From the NCBI GenBank assembly GCA_937958475.1, contig CALFXR010000036.1, forward strand, positions 1-11,211: 11,211 nt of DNA, read 5' to 3'. The notes under the pieces were generated by a model. It was not told the origin of the DNA, made no database searches, and saw nothing but the letters and a program-made list of their open reading frames with translations. Below, piece by piece: positions 1-8,785 of this stretch (position 1 is its first letter; each line of letters starts with the position of its first letter). The position numbers were made by a program, and so were the translations under genes. This DNA is from an uncultured Mesorhizobium sp. (lineage in GTDB: Bacteria > Pseudomonadota > Alphaproteobacteria > Rhizobiales > Rhizobiaceae).

Positions 1-725
1 CCGCCGCCGGCGAAGGCGCCGATGTAGAAGTAGACGAAGTCGCTGGCGCCGCCGCCCCGGCCGAACACCAGTTCGGCGCCGCAGGCGGACGTCGCGTCGT
101 TCTGCAGGTAGACCGGGAAGGTGCAGCGCGACTGGATTTCGGCGCGAATGTCGAAGTGGCGCCACTGGTCCATGATCTCGCGCGGCGCGCCGGCCGTGTC
201 GGCCCAGTTCCACAGTTCGAACGGCATGGCGATGCCGAGGCCGGCGATTCGGCTGTCCTGGCGGGGGGTGAGTTCAGCGCGGATCGCCGCCATTTCCCGC
301 GTGACGAAGTGTACCGTGTCGTGCGCCGCCGGGTAGCGGTAGGAGAGTTGGCGCATGGCGCGCACGTGGCCGAGGAAGTCGATCAGCACGAGTTCGGCGC
401 TGCGCCGTCCGATCTTGAGGCCAAGGAAATAGGCGCCTTCTGGGTCGAGCGACATCGGCACCGACGGCTGGCCGATCTTGCCGCGCAGCGGTTCGCCGCG
501 CTTGAGCAGACCGTCGTCTTCCAGCTTGCGCATGATGACGGAGGCGGTCTGCGCCGAAAGGCTCGTCATTCGGGCGATGTCGGTCTTCGACAGCCCGGCC
601 TGGCGCCGCACCAGCGACAGGACCAGCCGCTCATTGGAGTCACGCATGCCGCTCTGGTTGGTGCCGCGCTGCATGCGGCTTTCCGCCGATGTGGTCGGAC
701 TGCCCCGCACGTGTCCCGCCTCCAT
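1..725 (-). CDS. frcR: ROK-family sugar-responsive transcriptional repressor, probably FrcR (partial, 3' end outside window)
   Basis: Read from the reverse strand: 241 residues visible from an ATG at 725, running off the left edge. Repressors of this family are usually about 400 residues, so the C-terminal third or so, with the usual zinc-binding cysteine motif, is missing here. Residues about 29-85 form a winged helix-turn-helix (SKTDIARMTSLSAQT, then RKLEDDGLLKRGEP). From about residue 98 a ROK sugar-kinase-like fold begins. The kinase phosphate loop, normally DxGxT, reads LKIGRRSAEL (103-112), so the protein is expected to sense sugar rather than phosphorylate it; the QND at 208-210 keeps the Asp that is catalytic in ROK kinases. 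The ATG is supported by GGGAGGGG six bases upstream. It is divergent from frcBCA, which fits local control of fructose uptake. The frcR name rests on context and on memory of Rhizobiales fructose regulons; another ROK regulator is possible. Confidence 0.85.
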   Translation of the reverse strand, partial: MEAGHVRGSPTTSAESRMQRGTNQSGMRDSNERLVLSLVRRQAGLSKTDIARMTSLSAQTASVIMRKLEDDGLLKRGEPLRGKIGQPSVPMSLDPEGAYFLGLKIGRRSAELVLIDFLGHVRAMRQLSYRYPAAHDTVHFVTREMAAIRAELTPRQDSRIAGLGIAMPFELWNWADTAGAPREIMDQWRHFDIRAEIQSRCTFPVYLQNDATSACGAELVFGRGGGASDFVYFYIGAFAGG

Positions 726-731
726 GGACGA

Positions 732-739
732 CCCCTCCC
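732..739 (-). promoter_or_regulatory. Shine-Dalgarno of the ROK repressor
   Basis: On the reverse strand the sequence reads GGGAGGGG, six bases before the ATG at 725-723. It decides the start: the in-frame ATGs at residues 18 and 27 lie inside coding sequence, and I saw no comparable site assigned to them. Confidence 0.75.
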
Positions 740-760
740 GATTCCGGGGCCTTTGTCGCG

Positions 761-789
761 AGAATGCGGGCATTCGTCGAGTCTGTCAA
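761..789 (-). promoter_or_regulatory. Candidate promoter for the leftward ROK repressor gene
   Basis: On the reverse strand a perfect TTGACA -35 hexamer (789-784) is followed, after 17 bases, by CATTCT (766-761), which matches 3 of 6 positions of the TATAAT -10 consensus. The -35 is convincing and the -10 is weak. It ends about 35 bases before the repressor start codon. The -35 lies in the left arm of the inverted repeat at 785-818, so a protein bound there would block it; autoregulation is inferred. Confidence 0.4.
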
Positions 790-818
790 TAATAAATAAG
801 AGTGATTTAATTATTGAC
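785..818. promoter_or_regulatory. AT-rich inverted repeat, probable repressor operator between divergent promoters
   Basis: The 9-bp arms GTCAATAAT (785-793) and ATTATTGAC (810-818) are perfect inverted complements separated by 16 bases; two of the next three flanking pairs also match. The 34-bp block is almost entirely A/T in an otherwise GC-rich region. Operators of ROK repressors such as Mlc and NagC are AT-rich palindromes, so this is the natural candidate site for the adjacent ROK repressor. Each arm contains TTGAC pointing outward, so the operator overlaps the -35 elements of both divergent promoters. The repeat is seen directly; repressor binding is inferred. Confidence 0.6.
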
Positions 819-842
819 TCGGACATCGTCTTGGTGTTTGGT
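814..842 (+). promoter_or_regulatory. Candidate promoter for the frcBCA operon
   Basis: TTGACT (814-819) is a 5/6 match to the -35 consensus and lies in the right arm of the inverted repeat. Seventeen bases downstream is TTTGGT (837-842), a poor -10 (3/6). Transcription would begin near 850 and leave a leader of roughly 70 bases before the frcB GTG. The weak -10 could mean an activator is needed or that the -10 is placed elsewhere. Confidence 0.35.
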
Positions 843-865
843 CGATGCAGACGCCGGGGTTGAAG

Positions 866-894
866 AGACCCGGGTCTGGGCGGCAGGCGCCGCC
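866..894 (+). other. Palindrome and small hairpin in the frcB leader
   Basis: AGACCCGGGTCT (866-877) is a perfect 12-bp palindrome. It is followed directly by a 6-bp hairpin, GGCGGC (879-884), loop AGGC, GCCGCC (889-894), which ends 16 bases before the frcB Shine-Dalgarno sequence. This could affect mRNA stability or translation, or the palindrome could be a second protein site. In GC-rich DNA short palindromes also arise by chance. Confidence 0.3.
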
Positions 895-910
895 GGGCAC
901 TATCACCACC

Positions 911-917
911 GGGAGGA
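911..917 (+). promoter_or_regulatory. Shine-Dalgarno that fixes the GTG start of frcB
   Basis: GGGAGGA lies five bases before GTG at 923-925. No comparable site precedes the in-frame ATG at 845, and starting at the GTG puts a proper signal peptide at the N-terminus. Confidence 0.8.
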
Positions 918-922
918 CTATC

Positions 923-1954
923 GTGACCAAGACCACGCTCAAGTACACTGTATTCGGCGCCGCCGCGGCCGCCGTGATGGCGCTCGCCGCGCCGGCCTCG
1001 GCCGCCGACATCGGCGCCTGCCTGATCACCAAGACCGACACCAATCCCTTCTTCGTCAAGATGAAGGAGGGCGCCACCGCCAAGGCGGCCGAACTCGGCA
1101 TCACGCTGAAGAGCTACGCCGGCAAGATCGACGGCGATTCGGAAAGCCAGGTTGCGGCGATCGAGACCTGCATCGCCGACGGCGCCAAGGGCATCCTCAT
1201 CACCGCTTCCGACACCAAGGGCATCGTCCCTGCGGTCAAGAAGGCGCGCGATGCGGGCATCGTCGTCATCGCCCTCGACACGCCCCTCGAGCCTGCCGAT
1301 TCCGCCGACGCCACCTTCGCCACCGACAATCTGCTCGCCGGCAAGCTGATCGGCCAGTGGGCGGCAGCCACGCTCGGCGACGCCGCCAAGGACGCCAAGG
1401 TCGCCTTCCTCGACCTCACGCCCTCGCAGCCTTCGGTCGACGTCCTGCGCGACCAGGGCTTCATGATCGGCTTCGGCATCGATCCGAAGGATCCCAACAA
1501 GATCGGCGACGAGGACGATGCGCGCATCGTCGGCCATGACGTGACCAACGGCAACGAGGAGGGCGGCCGCAAGGCCATGGAGAACCTCCTGCAGAAGGAC
1601 CCCGGCATCAACGTCGTGCACACCATCAACGAGCCGGCCGCCGCCGGCGCCTACGAGGCGCTGAAGGCCGTCGGCATGGAGAAGAACGTGCTGATCGTCT
1701 CCGTCGACGGCGGCTGCCCGGGTGTCAAGAACGTCGAGGCCGGCATCATCGGCGCCACCTCGCAGCAGTACCCGCTGCTGATGGCCGCGCTCGGCATCGA
1801 GGCGATCAAGAAGTTCGCCGAGACCGGGGAGAAGCCGAAGCCGACCGAGGGCAAGGACTTCTTCGACACCGGCGTCGCGCTGGTGACCGACAAGCCCGCG
1901 GCCGGGGTCGACTCGATCGACGTCAAGACCGGCCTCGCCAAGTGCTGGGGTTGA
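923..1954 (+). CDS. frcB: FrcB: periplasmic fructose-binding protein of an ABC importer
   Basis: A 343-residue periplasmic solute-binding protein that captures sugar (fructose in the S. meliloti homologue, which I recall also handles mannose and ribose) and delivers it to FrcC/FrcA. The start is GTG at 923, with a good ribosome site. Residues 1-27 form a signal peptide: TKTTLK, then an alanine-rich hydrophobic stretch, then an ASA cleavage motif before ADIGAC. The mature part is a type 1 periplasmic-binding fold: LITKTDTNPFFVKMKEG at its start, DGDSESQVAAIE, the hinge-region ALDTPLEP, FATDNLLAGK, HTINEPAAAGAYEAL and SVDGGCPG. The length matches the roughly 340-residue FrcB family and the sequence closely resembles the S. 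meliloti protein as I remember it. It is the first gene of frcBCA and diverges from the ROK repressor. Fructose specificity is inferred from similarity; ribose or a related sugar is not excluded. Confidence 0.92.
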   Translation: MTKTTLKYTVFGAAAAAVMALAAPASAADIGACLITKTDTNPFFVKMKEGATAKAAELGITLKSYAGKIDGDSESQVAAIETCIADGAKGILITASDTKGIVPAVKKARDAGIVVIALDTPLEPADSADATFATDNLLAGKLIGQWAAATLGDAAKDAKVAFLDLTPSQPSVDVLRDQGFMIGFGIDPKDPNKIGDEDDARIVGHDVTNGNEEGGRKAMENLLQKDPGINVVHTINEPAAAGAYEALKAVGMEKNVLIVSVDGGCPGVKNVEAGIIGATSQQYPLLMAALGIEAIKKFAETGEKPKPTEGKDFFDTGVALVTDKPAAGVDSIDVKTGLAKCWG

Positions 1955-1983
1955 TCTGAAGCCACGACGGGAACACTGTCGTC

Positions 1984-2018
1984 ATCGCGGAGGGCGGAGA
2001 TCCGCCCTCCGAGCGATG
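1984..2018 (+). other. Strong intercistronic hairpin between frcB and frcC
   Basis: A perfect 10-bp stem, CGGAGGGCGG (1988-1997) with CCGCCCTCCG (2002-2011), closes a four-base loop AGAT. It extends by ATCG/CGAT (1984-1987 with 2014-2017) past a two-base bulge. No T-run follows, so it is not a classical intrinsic terminator. Such structures after a binding-protein gene often protect the upstream mRNA from 3' decay, so the binding protein is made in excess over the membrane parts; that role is inferred here. Confidence 0.65.
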
Positions 2019-2046
2019 GGCCACGGGTCCGCGGGAGGAAATCAGG

Positions 2047-3129
2047 ATGAGTGACGCGACGGCTGAGGGCCGGCGGCCGCAGGAGTTCGAGACCGTTCTC
2101 TCCGGCAGCGACACGAGGGTGGCGAACTTCGACGCCCAGAAGCGGTCTCCGATCGAGCACGTGCAGCATTTCCTGCACTCCAACCCGGCGGCGGTGCCGC
2201 TGATCGTGCTCGTCCTGTCGCTGGTGCTGTTCGGCGTCATGGTCGGCGGCAAGTTCTTCTCCGCCTTCACCATGACGCTGATCCTCCAGCAGGTCGCCAT
2301 CGTCGGCATCGTCGGCGCGGCGCAGACGCTGGTCATCCTCACCGCCGGTATCGACCTCTCCGTCGGCGCCATCATGGTTCTGTCTTCCGTCGTGATGGGC
2401 CAGTTCACCTTCCGCTACGGCCTGCCGCCGTCGCTGGCGGTCCTGTGCGGCTTCGCCGTCGGTGCCCTGTGTGGCTGGGTCAATGGCGCGCTCGTCGCCT
2501 ACATGAAGCTGCCGCCCTTCATCGTCACGCTCGGCATGTGGCAGATCGTGCTGGCCGCCAACTTCCTCTATTCGGCCAATGAGACCATCCGCTCCCAGGA
2601 CATCGAGGCCACGGCCCCGATCCTGCAGTTCTTCGGCCAGAATTTCCGCGTCGGTTCCGCCGTCTTCACCTACGGCGTCGTCGTCATGGTGCTGCTGGTG
2701 CTCGCCCTCTGGTACGTGCTCAACCACACCGCCTGGGGTCGCCATCTCTACGCCATCGGCGACGATCCCGAGGCCGCGCAGCTCGCCGGCGTGCGCGTCA
2801 ACAGGATGCTCGTCACCGTCTACGTGATTTCGGGCCTGATCTGCGCTCTGGCCGGCTGGGCCCTCATCGGCCGCCTCGGCTCGGTGTCGCCGACCGCCGG
2901 CCAGTTCGCCAACATCGAATCGATCACCGCGGTGGTCATCGGCGGCATCTCGCTGTTCGGCGGCCGCGGCTCGATCCTCGGCATGCTCTTCGGCGCTTTG
3001 ATCGTCGGCGTCTTCTCGCTCGGCCTGCGCCTTGTCGGAACCGACCCGCAGTGGACCTATTTGCTCATCGGCGCGCTGATCATCGTCGCCGTCGCCGTCG
3101 ACCAGTGGATCAGAAAGGTAGCAGGGTGA
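2047..3129 (+). CDS. frcC: FrcC: fructose ABC importer permease
   Basis: A 360-residue integral inner-membrane permease of the RbsC/AraH/XylH family (BPD_transp_2) that forms the sugar channel, probably as a homodimer. An approximately 50-residue hydrophilic N-terminus precedes the first membrane segment (about 50-68). Further hydrophobic segments follow at about 80-118, 128-152, 158-174, 206-225, 255-275, 293-303, 309-330 and 337-352. Family hallmarks are LTAGIDLSVGA (99-109) and the cytoplasmic loop AIGDDPEAAQLAGVRV (236-251), which should contact the ATPase, then GGISLFGGRGS (299-309). GGGAGGA lies seven bases before the ATG. It follows frcB after a 92-bp gap with a strong hairpin, and its stop TGA shares its A with the ATG of frcA, so the two are probably translationally coupled. 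Confidence 0.92.
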   Translation: MSDATAEGRRPQEFETVLSGSDTRVANFDAQKRSPIEHVQHFLHSNPAAVPLIVLVLSLVLFGVMVGGKFFSAFTMTLILQQVAIVGIVGAAQTLVILTAGIDLSVGAIMVLSSVVMGQFTFRYGLPPSLAVLCGFAVGALCGWVNGALVAYMKLPPFIVTLGMWQIVLAANFLYSANETIRSQDIEATAPILQFFGQNFRVGSAVFTYGVVVMVLLVLALWYVLNHTAWGRHLYAIGDDPEAAQLAGVRVNRMLVTVYVISGLICALAGWALIGRLGSVSPTAGQFANIESITAVVIGGISLFGGRGSILGMLFGALIVGVFSLGLRLVGTDPQWTYLLIGALIIVAVAVDQWIRKVAG

Positions 3130-3911
3130 TGTCCAGGGAACCCATCCTCACGGCCCGCGGCCTGGTCAAGCGCTACGGGCGCGTCACCGCCCTCGACAGC
3201 GCCGATTTCGACCTCTACCCGGGCGAGATCCTTGCCGTCATCGGCGACAACGGCGCCGGCAAGTCGTCGCTGATCAAGGCCATTTCCGGCGCCGTCAGTC
3301 CCGACGAGGGCGAGATCATGCTGGAAGGCAAGGTCGTCCAGTTCCGCTCGCCGATGGAGGCGCGCGACGCCGGCATCGAGACCGTCTACCAGAACCTCGC
3401 TCTGTCGCCGGCGCTGTCGATCGCCGACAATATGTTCCTCGGCCGCGAGATCAGGCGGCCGGGCATCCTCGGTTCCTGGCTGCGCATGCTCGACCGCCCG
3501 GCGATGGAGAAGCGCGCCCGCGACAAGCTCACCGAGCTCGGCCTGATGACCATCCAGAACATCGGGCAGGCGGTGGAGACGCTGTCGGGCGGCCAGCGCC
3601 AGGGCGTCGCGGTGGCGCGCGCCGCCGCCTTCGGCTCGAAAGTGGTCGTCATGGACGAGCCGACCGCCGCCCTCGGCGTCAAGGAATCGCGCCGCGTGCT
3701 CGAGCTGATCCTCGACGTGAAGAAACGCGGCCTGCCGATCGTGCTGATCTCGCACAACATGCCGCACGTCTTCGAAGTCGCCGACCGCATCCACATCCAT
3801 CGCCTCGGCCGCCGGCTCTGCGTCATCGACCCGAAGCAGTACTCGATGTCGGATGCGGTGGCCTTCATGACCGGCGCCAAGGAGGCGCCGCGCGAGGCGT
3901 TCGCCGCCTGA
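3129..3911 (+). CDS. frcA: FrcA: fructose ABC importer ATP-binding protein
   Basis: A 260-residue cytoplasmic ATPase that powers sugar import. It has a single nucleotide-binding domain, as in S. meliloti FrcA, unlike the two-domain RbsA/XylG/MglA proteins usually paired with this permease type. Visible motifs: Walker A GDNGAGKS (39-46), Q-loop Gln88 in VYQNLAL, signature LSGGQRQ (152-158), Walker B VVVMDE (172-177), and the switch His209 in LISHN. The chosen ATG overlaps the frcC stop in TGATG; an upstream in-frame ATG at 3051 lies inside frcC and would add residues not resembling the family. No strong Shine-Dalgarno is present, so it probably depends on coupling to frcC. It is the last frc gene here; no sugar kinase follows. 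Confidence 0.92.
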   Translation: MSREPILTARGLVKRYGRVTALDSADFDLYPGEILAVIGDNGAGKSSLIKAISGAVSPDEGEIMLEGKVVQFRSPMEARDAGIETVYQNLALSPALSIADNMFLGREIRRPGILGSWLRMLDRPAMEKRARDKLTELGLMTIQNIGQAVETLSGGQRQGVAVARAAAFGSKVVVMDEPTAALGVKESRRVLELILDVKKRGLPIVLISHNMPHVFEVADRIHIHRLGRRLCVIDPKQYSMSDAVAFMTGAKEAPREAFAA

Positions 3912-4065
3912 TCTCGCGCCGCGCGGCGAAGCTCTCGCGCCGCTGCGTTCGGCCGCCAGATTCCGCGTGCAATTGCCGGCCAAATCCGGCTAGCTTCCTG
4001 GCGGGAGGAGTTCGATCATCGAGGCGGCCGGGCGACCGGCGGACCTTGCTTTTCTGGATGGGATC
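3912..4065 (+). other. Intergenic region between the frc and glg operons
   Basis: The region holds 154 bases without a recognisable gene. It contains an 11-bp direct repeat TCTCGCGCCGC (3912-3922 and 3933-3943, 21 bp apart), a 6-bp potential hairpin (GCGGCG 3923-3928 with CGCCGC 3938-3943) and a 5-bp one (GCCGG 3975-3979 with CCGGC 3986-3990). Neither hairpin has a following T-run, so no convincing terminator is present. I see no convincing promoter pair either. Read-through from frc into glg is therefore possible but unproven. An orphan Shine-Dalgarno (GGGAGGAG, 4003-4010) lies 55 bases before glgP. Confidence 0.5.
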
Positions 4066-6531
<2,466 letters not shown>

Positions 6532-6555
6532 AGGCGGGCAAGGGGGGAGCGGACA

Positions 6556-8784
6556 ATGGGCGCGGCGCGCACCGCAGCACCGGCTGGCGCGACGGAGGCA
6601 GGCCTGCCGCTCGCCGCAGTCAAGGCGGTCGTCGCCGGCCGGCACGGCGATCCGTTCGCCGTCCTCGGCGTCCAGGCTGCCGGTTCCGGCTTCGTCGCGC
6701 GCTGCTTCATCCCGAACGCCGAGACCGTTTCTGCCCATGTGCTTTCGGGCCGAAAGGTCGGCGAGCTTGTCCGCCGTCATGACGCCGGCTTCTTCGAGGG
6801 CAAGGTTTCGATCCGCAAGCGCCAGCCGTTGCGCTACCGCGCTCGCAATGCCGGCGGCGAATGGGACGTCGGCGATGCCTACTCCTTCGGTCCCGTGCTC
6901 GGGCCGATGGACGACTACTACATCGCCGAAGGTTCGCACCTGCGCCTCTTCGACAAGCTCGGCGCGCACCTGATCGACCACGAGGGCGCGCGCGGCATCC
7001 ACTTCGCCGTCTGGGCGCCGAATGCCCGGAGGGTCTCGGTGGTCGGCGATTTCAACGACTGGGACGGCCGCCGACACGTCATGCGCCACCGCGTCGACAG
7101 CGGCATCTGGGAAATCTTCGTTCCCGATATCGGCGCCGGCCGCCCGTACAAGTACGAGATCGTCGGCGCCGACGGGAAACTCGTGCCGCTCAAGGCCGAC
7201 CCCTTCGCCTTCCGCTCGGAGCTGCGCCCGGCGACGGCGTCGGTGACGACCGCCCCTTCGGCCCACGTCTGGGGCGACGACGCCCACCGCGCCTACTGGC
7301 GCTCGACCGACCCGCGCCGGGTGCCGATCTCCACCTACGAGGTCCATCCCGGCTCCTGGCGGCGGCGCGAGGACGGGACGTTCCTGTCTTGGGACGAACT
7401 CGGCGAACGGCTGATCCCCTACGTCGTCGACATGGGCTTTACCCATATCGAGTTCCTGCCGGTTTCCGAGCACCCCTACGACCCGTCCTGGGGATACCAG
7501 ACGACCGGGCTGTATTCGCCCAGCGCCCGCTTCGGCGAGCCGGAAGGCTTCGCCCGTTTCGTCGACGGCGCCCACCGCGCCGGGCTCGGCGTCATCCTCG
7601 ACTGGGTTCCCGCGCATTTCCCTGTCGACGCGCACGGGCTGGCTCTTTTCGACGGCACCGCGCTCTACGAGCACGCCGACCCGCGCAAGGGTTTCCATCC
7701 CGACTGGCAGACGGCGATCTACAATTTCGGCCGGCGCGAGGTGGTTTCCTACCTCGTCAACAACGCCCTCTACTGGGCGGAAAAGTACCACGTCGATGGT
7801 TTGCGGGTCGATGCGGTGGCCTCCATGCTCTACCTCGACTACTCGCGAAAGGCGGGCGAGTGGATCCCCAACGAGCAGGGCGGCCGCGAGAATCTCGAGG
7901 CGGTGCGATTCCTCCAGAAGATGAATCGCGCGCTCTACGGCGGATACCCCGGGGCCGTGACGATTGCCGAGGAATCGACATCCTGGCCGAAGGTCACGCA
8001 GCCCGTCCACGAGGGCGGGCTCGGTTTCGGCTTCAAGTGGAACATGGGCTTCATGAACGACACGCTGCGCTATCTTGCGCGCGAACCGGTTTACCGCAGG
8101 CACCATCACCAGGAAGTCACCTTCGGCCTGATGTACGCCTTCACCGAGAACTTCGTCCTGCCGCTCAGCCACGACGAGGTGGTGCACGGCAAGGGCACGC
8201 TGCTCCACAAGATGCCCGGCGACGACTGGCAGAAATTCGCGACGCTGCGCGCCTACTACGCCTTCATGTGGGGCTATCCGGGCAAGAAGCTGCTGTTCAT
8301 GGGCCAGGAGTTCGCCCAGCGCGCCGAATGGAGCGAGGCGCGCGCGCTCGACTGGGGGCTGCTCGACCATGCGCCGCATCTCGGCGTGCAGCGGCTGGTC
8401 AGGGATCTGAACGGCGCCTATCGCACCCGCCCTGCGCTCCACGCCCGCGACTGCGAGGGGGAGGGGTTCTCCTGGCTGGTCGTCGACGACGTGGTGAATT
8501 CGGTCTTCGCCTGGCTGAGGAAGGCGCCGGGCGCGCCGCCGGTGGCGGTGGTGTCGAACTTCACGCCGGTGCCGCGCGAGGACTATCGCATGCCGCTGCC
8601 GCATGCCGGCCGCTGGCGCGAGATCGTCAACACCGACGCCGCCGAATACGGCGGCAGCGGCAGGGGAAACGGAGGGGCGGTCGAGGCGACGCAGGAGGGC
8701 AATGGCGCGGTCGCGACGCTGCTCCTGCCGCCGCTCGCCACGCTCCTGCTGGAATTCGTGCCCGAAGGGCAATTGGGAGGATGA
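6556..8784 (+). CDS. glgB: GlgB: 1,4-alpha-glucan branching enzyme
   Basis: A 742-residue GH13 branching enzyme that cuts an alpha-1,4 segment and reattaches it through an alpha-1,6 bond. An N-terminal beta-sandwich (about 20-115) is followed by a second carbohydrate-binding (CBM48) domain (about 140-235, with HFAVWAPNARRVSVVGDFNDWDG spanning its start, residues 151-173), then the catalytic barrel and a C-terminal beta domain. Catalytic residues are visible: nucleophile Asp419 in GLRVDAV, acid/base Glu472 in TIAEES, and Asp540 in LSHDEVVHGK. WGYQTTGLYSP and MGQEFAQ are also typical. The length matches two-N-domain forms such as E. coli GlgB (728). GGGGGGAG lies six bases before the ATG. Its last codons carry the ribosome site of glgC, and its stop is one base before the glgC ATG. 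No anomalies seen. Confidence 0.96.
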   Translation: MGAARTAAPAGATEAGLPLAAVKAVVAGRHGDPFAVLGVQAAGSGFVARCFIPNAETVSAHVLSGRKVGELVRRHDAGFFEGKVSIRKRQPLRYRARNAGGEWDVGDAYSFGPVLGPMDDYYIAEGSHLRLFDKLGAHLIDHEGARGIHFAVWAPNARRVSVVGDFNDWDGRRHVMRHRVDSGIWEIFVPDIGAGRPYKYEIVGADGKLVPLKADPFAFRSELRPATASVTTAPSAHVWGDDAHRAYWRSTDPRRVPISTYEVHPGSWRRREDGTFLSWDELGERLIPYVVDMGFTHIEFLPVSEHPYDPSWGYQTTGLYSPSARFGEPEGFARFVDGAHRAGLGVILDWVPAHFPVDAHGLALFDGTALYEHADPRKGFHPDWQTAIYNFGRREVVSYLVNNALYWAEKYHVDGLRVDAVASMLYLDYSRKAGEWIPNEQGGRENLEAVRFLQKMNRALYGGYPGAVTIAEESTSWPKVTQPVHEGGLGFGFKWNMGFMNDTLRYLAREPVYRRHHHQEVTFGLMYAFTENFVLPLSHDEVVHGKGTLLHKMPGDDWQKFATLRAYYAFMWGYPGKKLLFMGQEFAQRAEWSEARALDWGLLDHAPHLGVQRLVRDLNGAYRTRPALHARDCEGEGFSWLVVDDVVNSVFAWLRKAPGAPPVAVVSNFTPVPREDYRMPLPHAGRWREIVNTDAAEYGGSGRGNGGAVEATQEGNGAVATLLLPPLATLLLEFVPEGQLGG

Positions 8785-8785
8785 C

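Noticed and set aside
156..863. + strand open frame opposite the ROK repressor
   Set aside because: The reverse strand gives a coherent ROK protein with a helix-turn-helix, a ribosome site and a sensible divergent context; the + frame has none of these.
845..922. Upstream ATG start for frcB adding 26 residues
   Set aside because: It would put a charged, proline-rich stretch before the signal peptide and has no good ribosome site, whereas GTG 923 has GGGAGGA at five bases.
566..1621. - strand open frame covering the frc promoter region and part of frcB
   Set aside because: It crosses the intergenic region, overlaps the ROK repressor start in another frame and lies opposite frcB; no domain seen.
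1651..2745. - strand open frame opposite the frcB end and frcC
   Set aside because: Shadow frame with repetitive Asp/Gln/His/Arg composition, opposite a conserved permease.
3051..3128. N-terminal extension of FrcA from an ATG inside frcC
   Set aside because: The extra residues are an Arg/His-rich out-of-frame reading of frcC, and the family begins at the ATG overlapping the frcC stop.
3975..3990. Small hairpin after frcA as an intrinsic terminator
   Set aside because: Only five base pairs and no T-run follow it; not enough for a terminator call.
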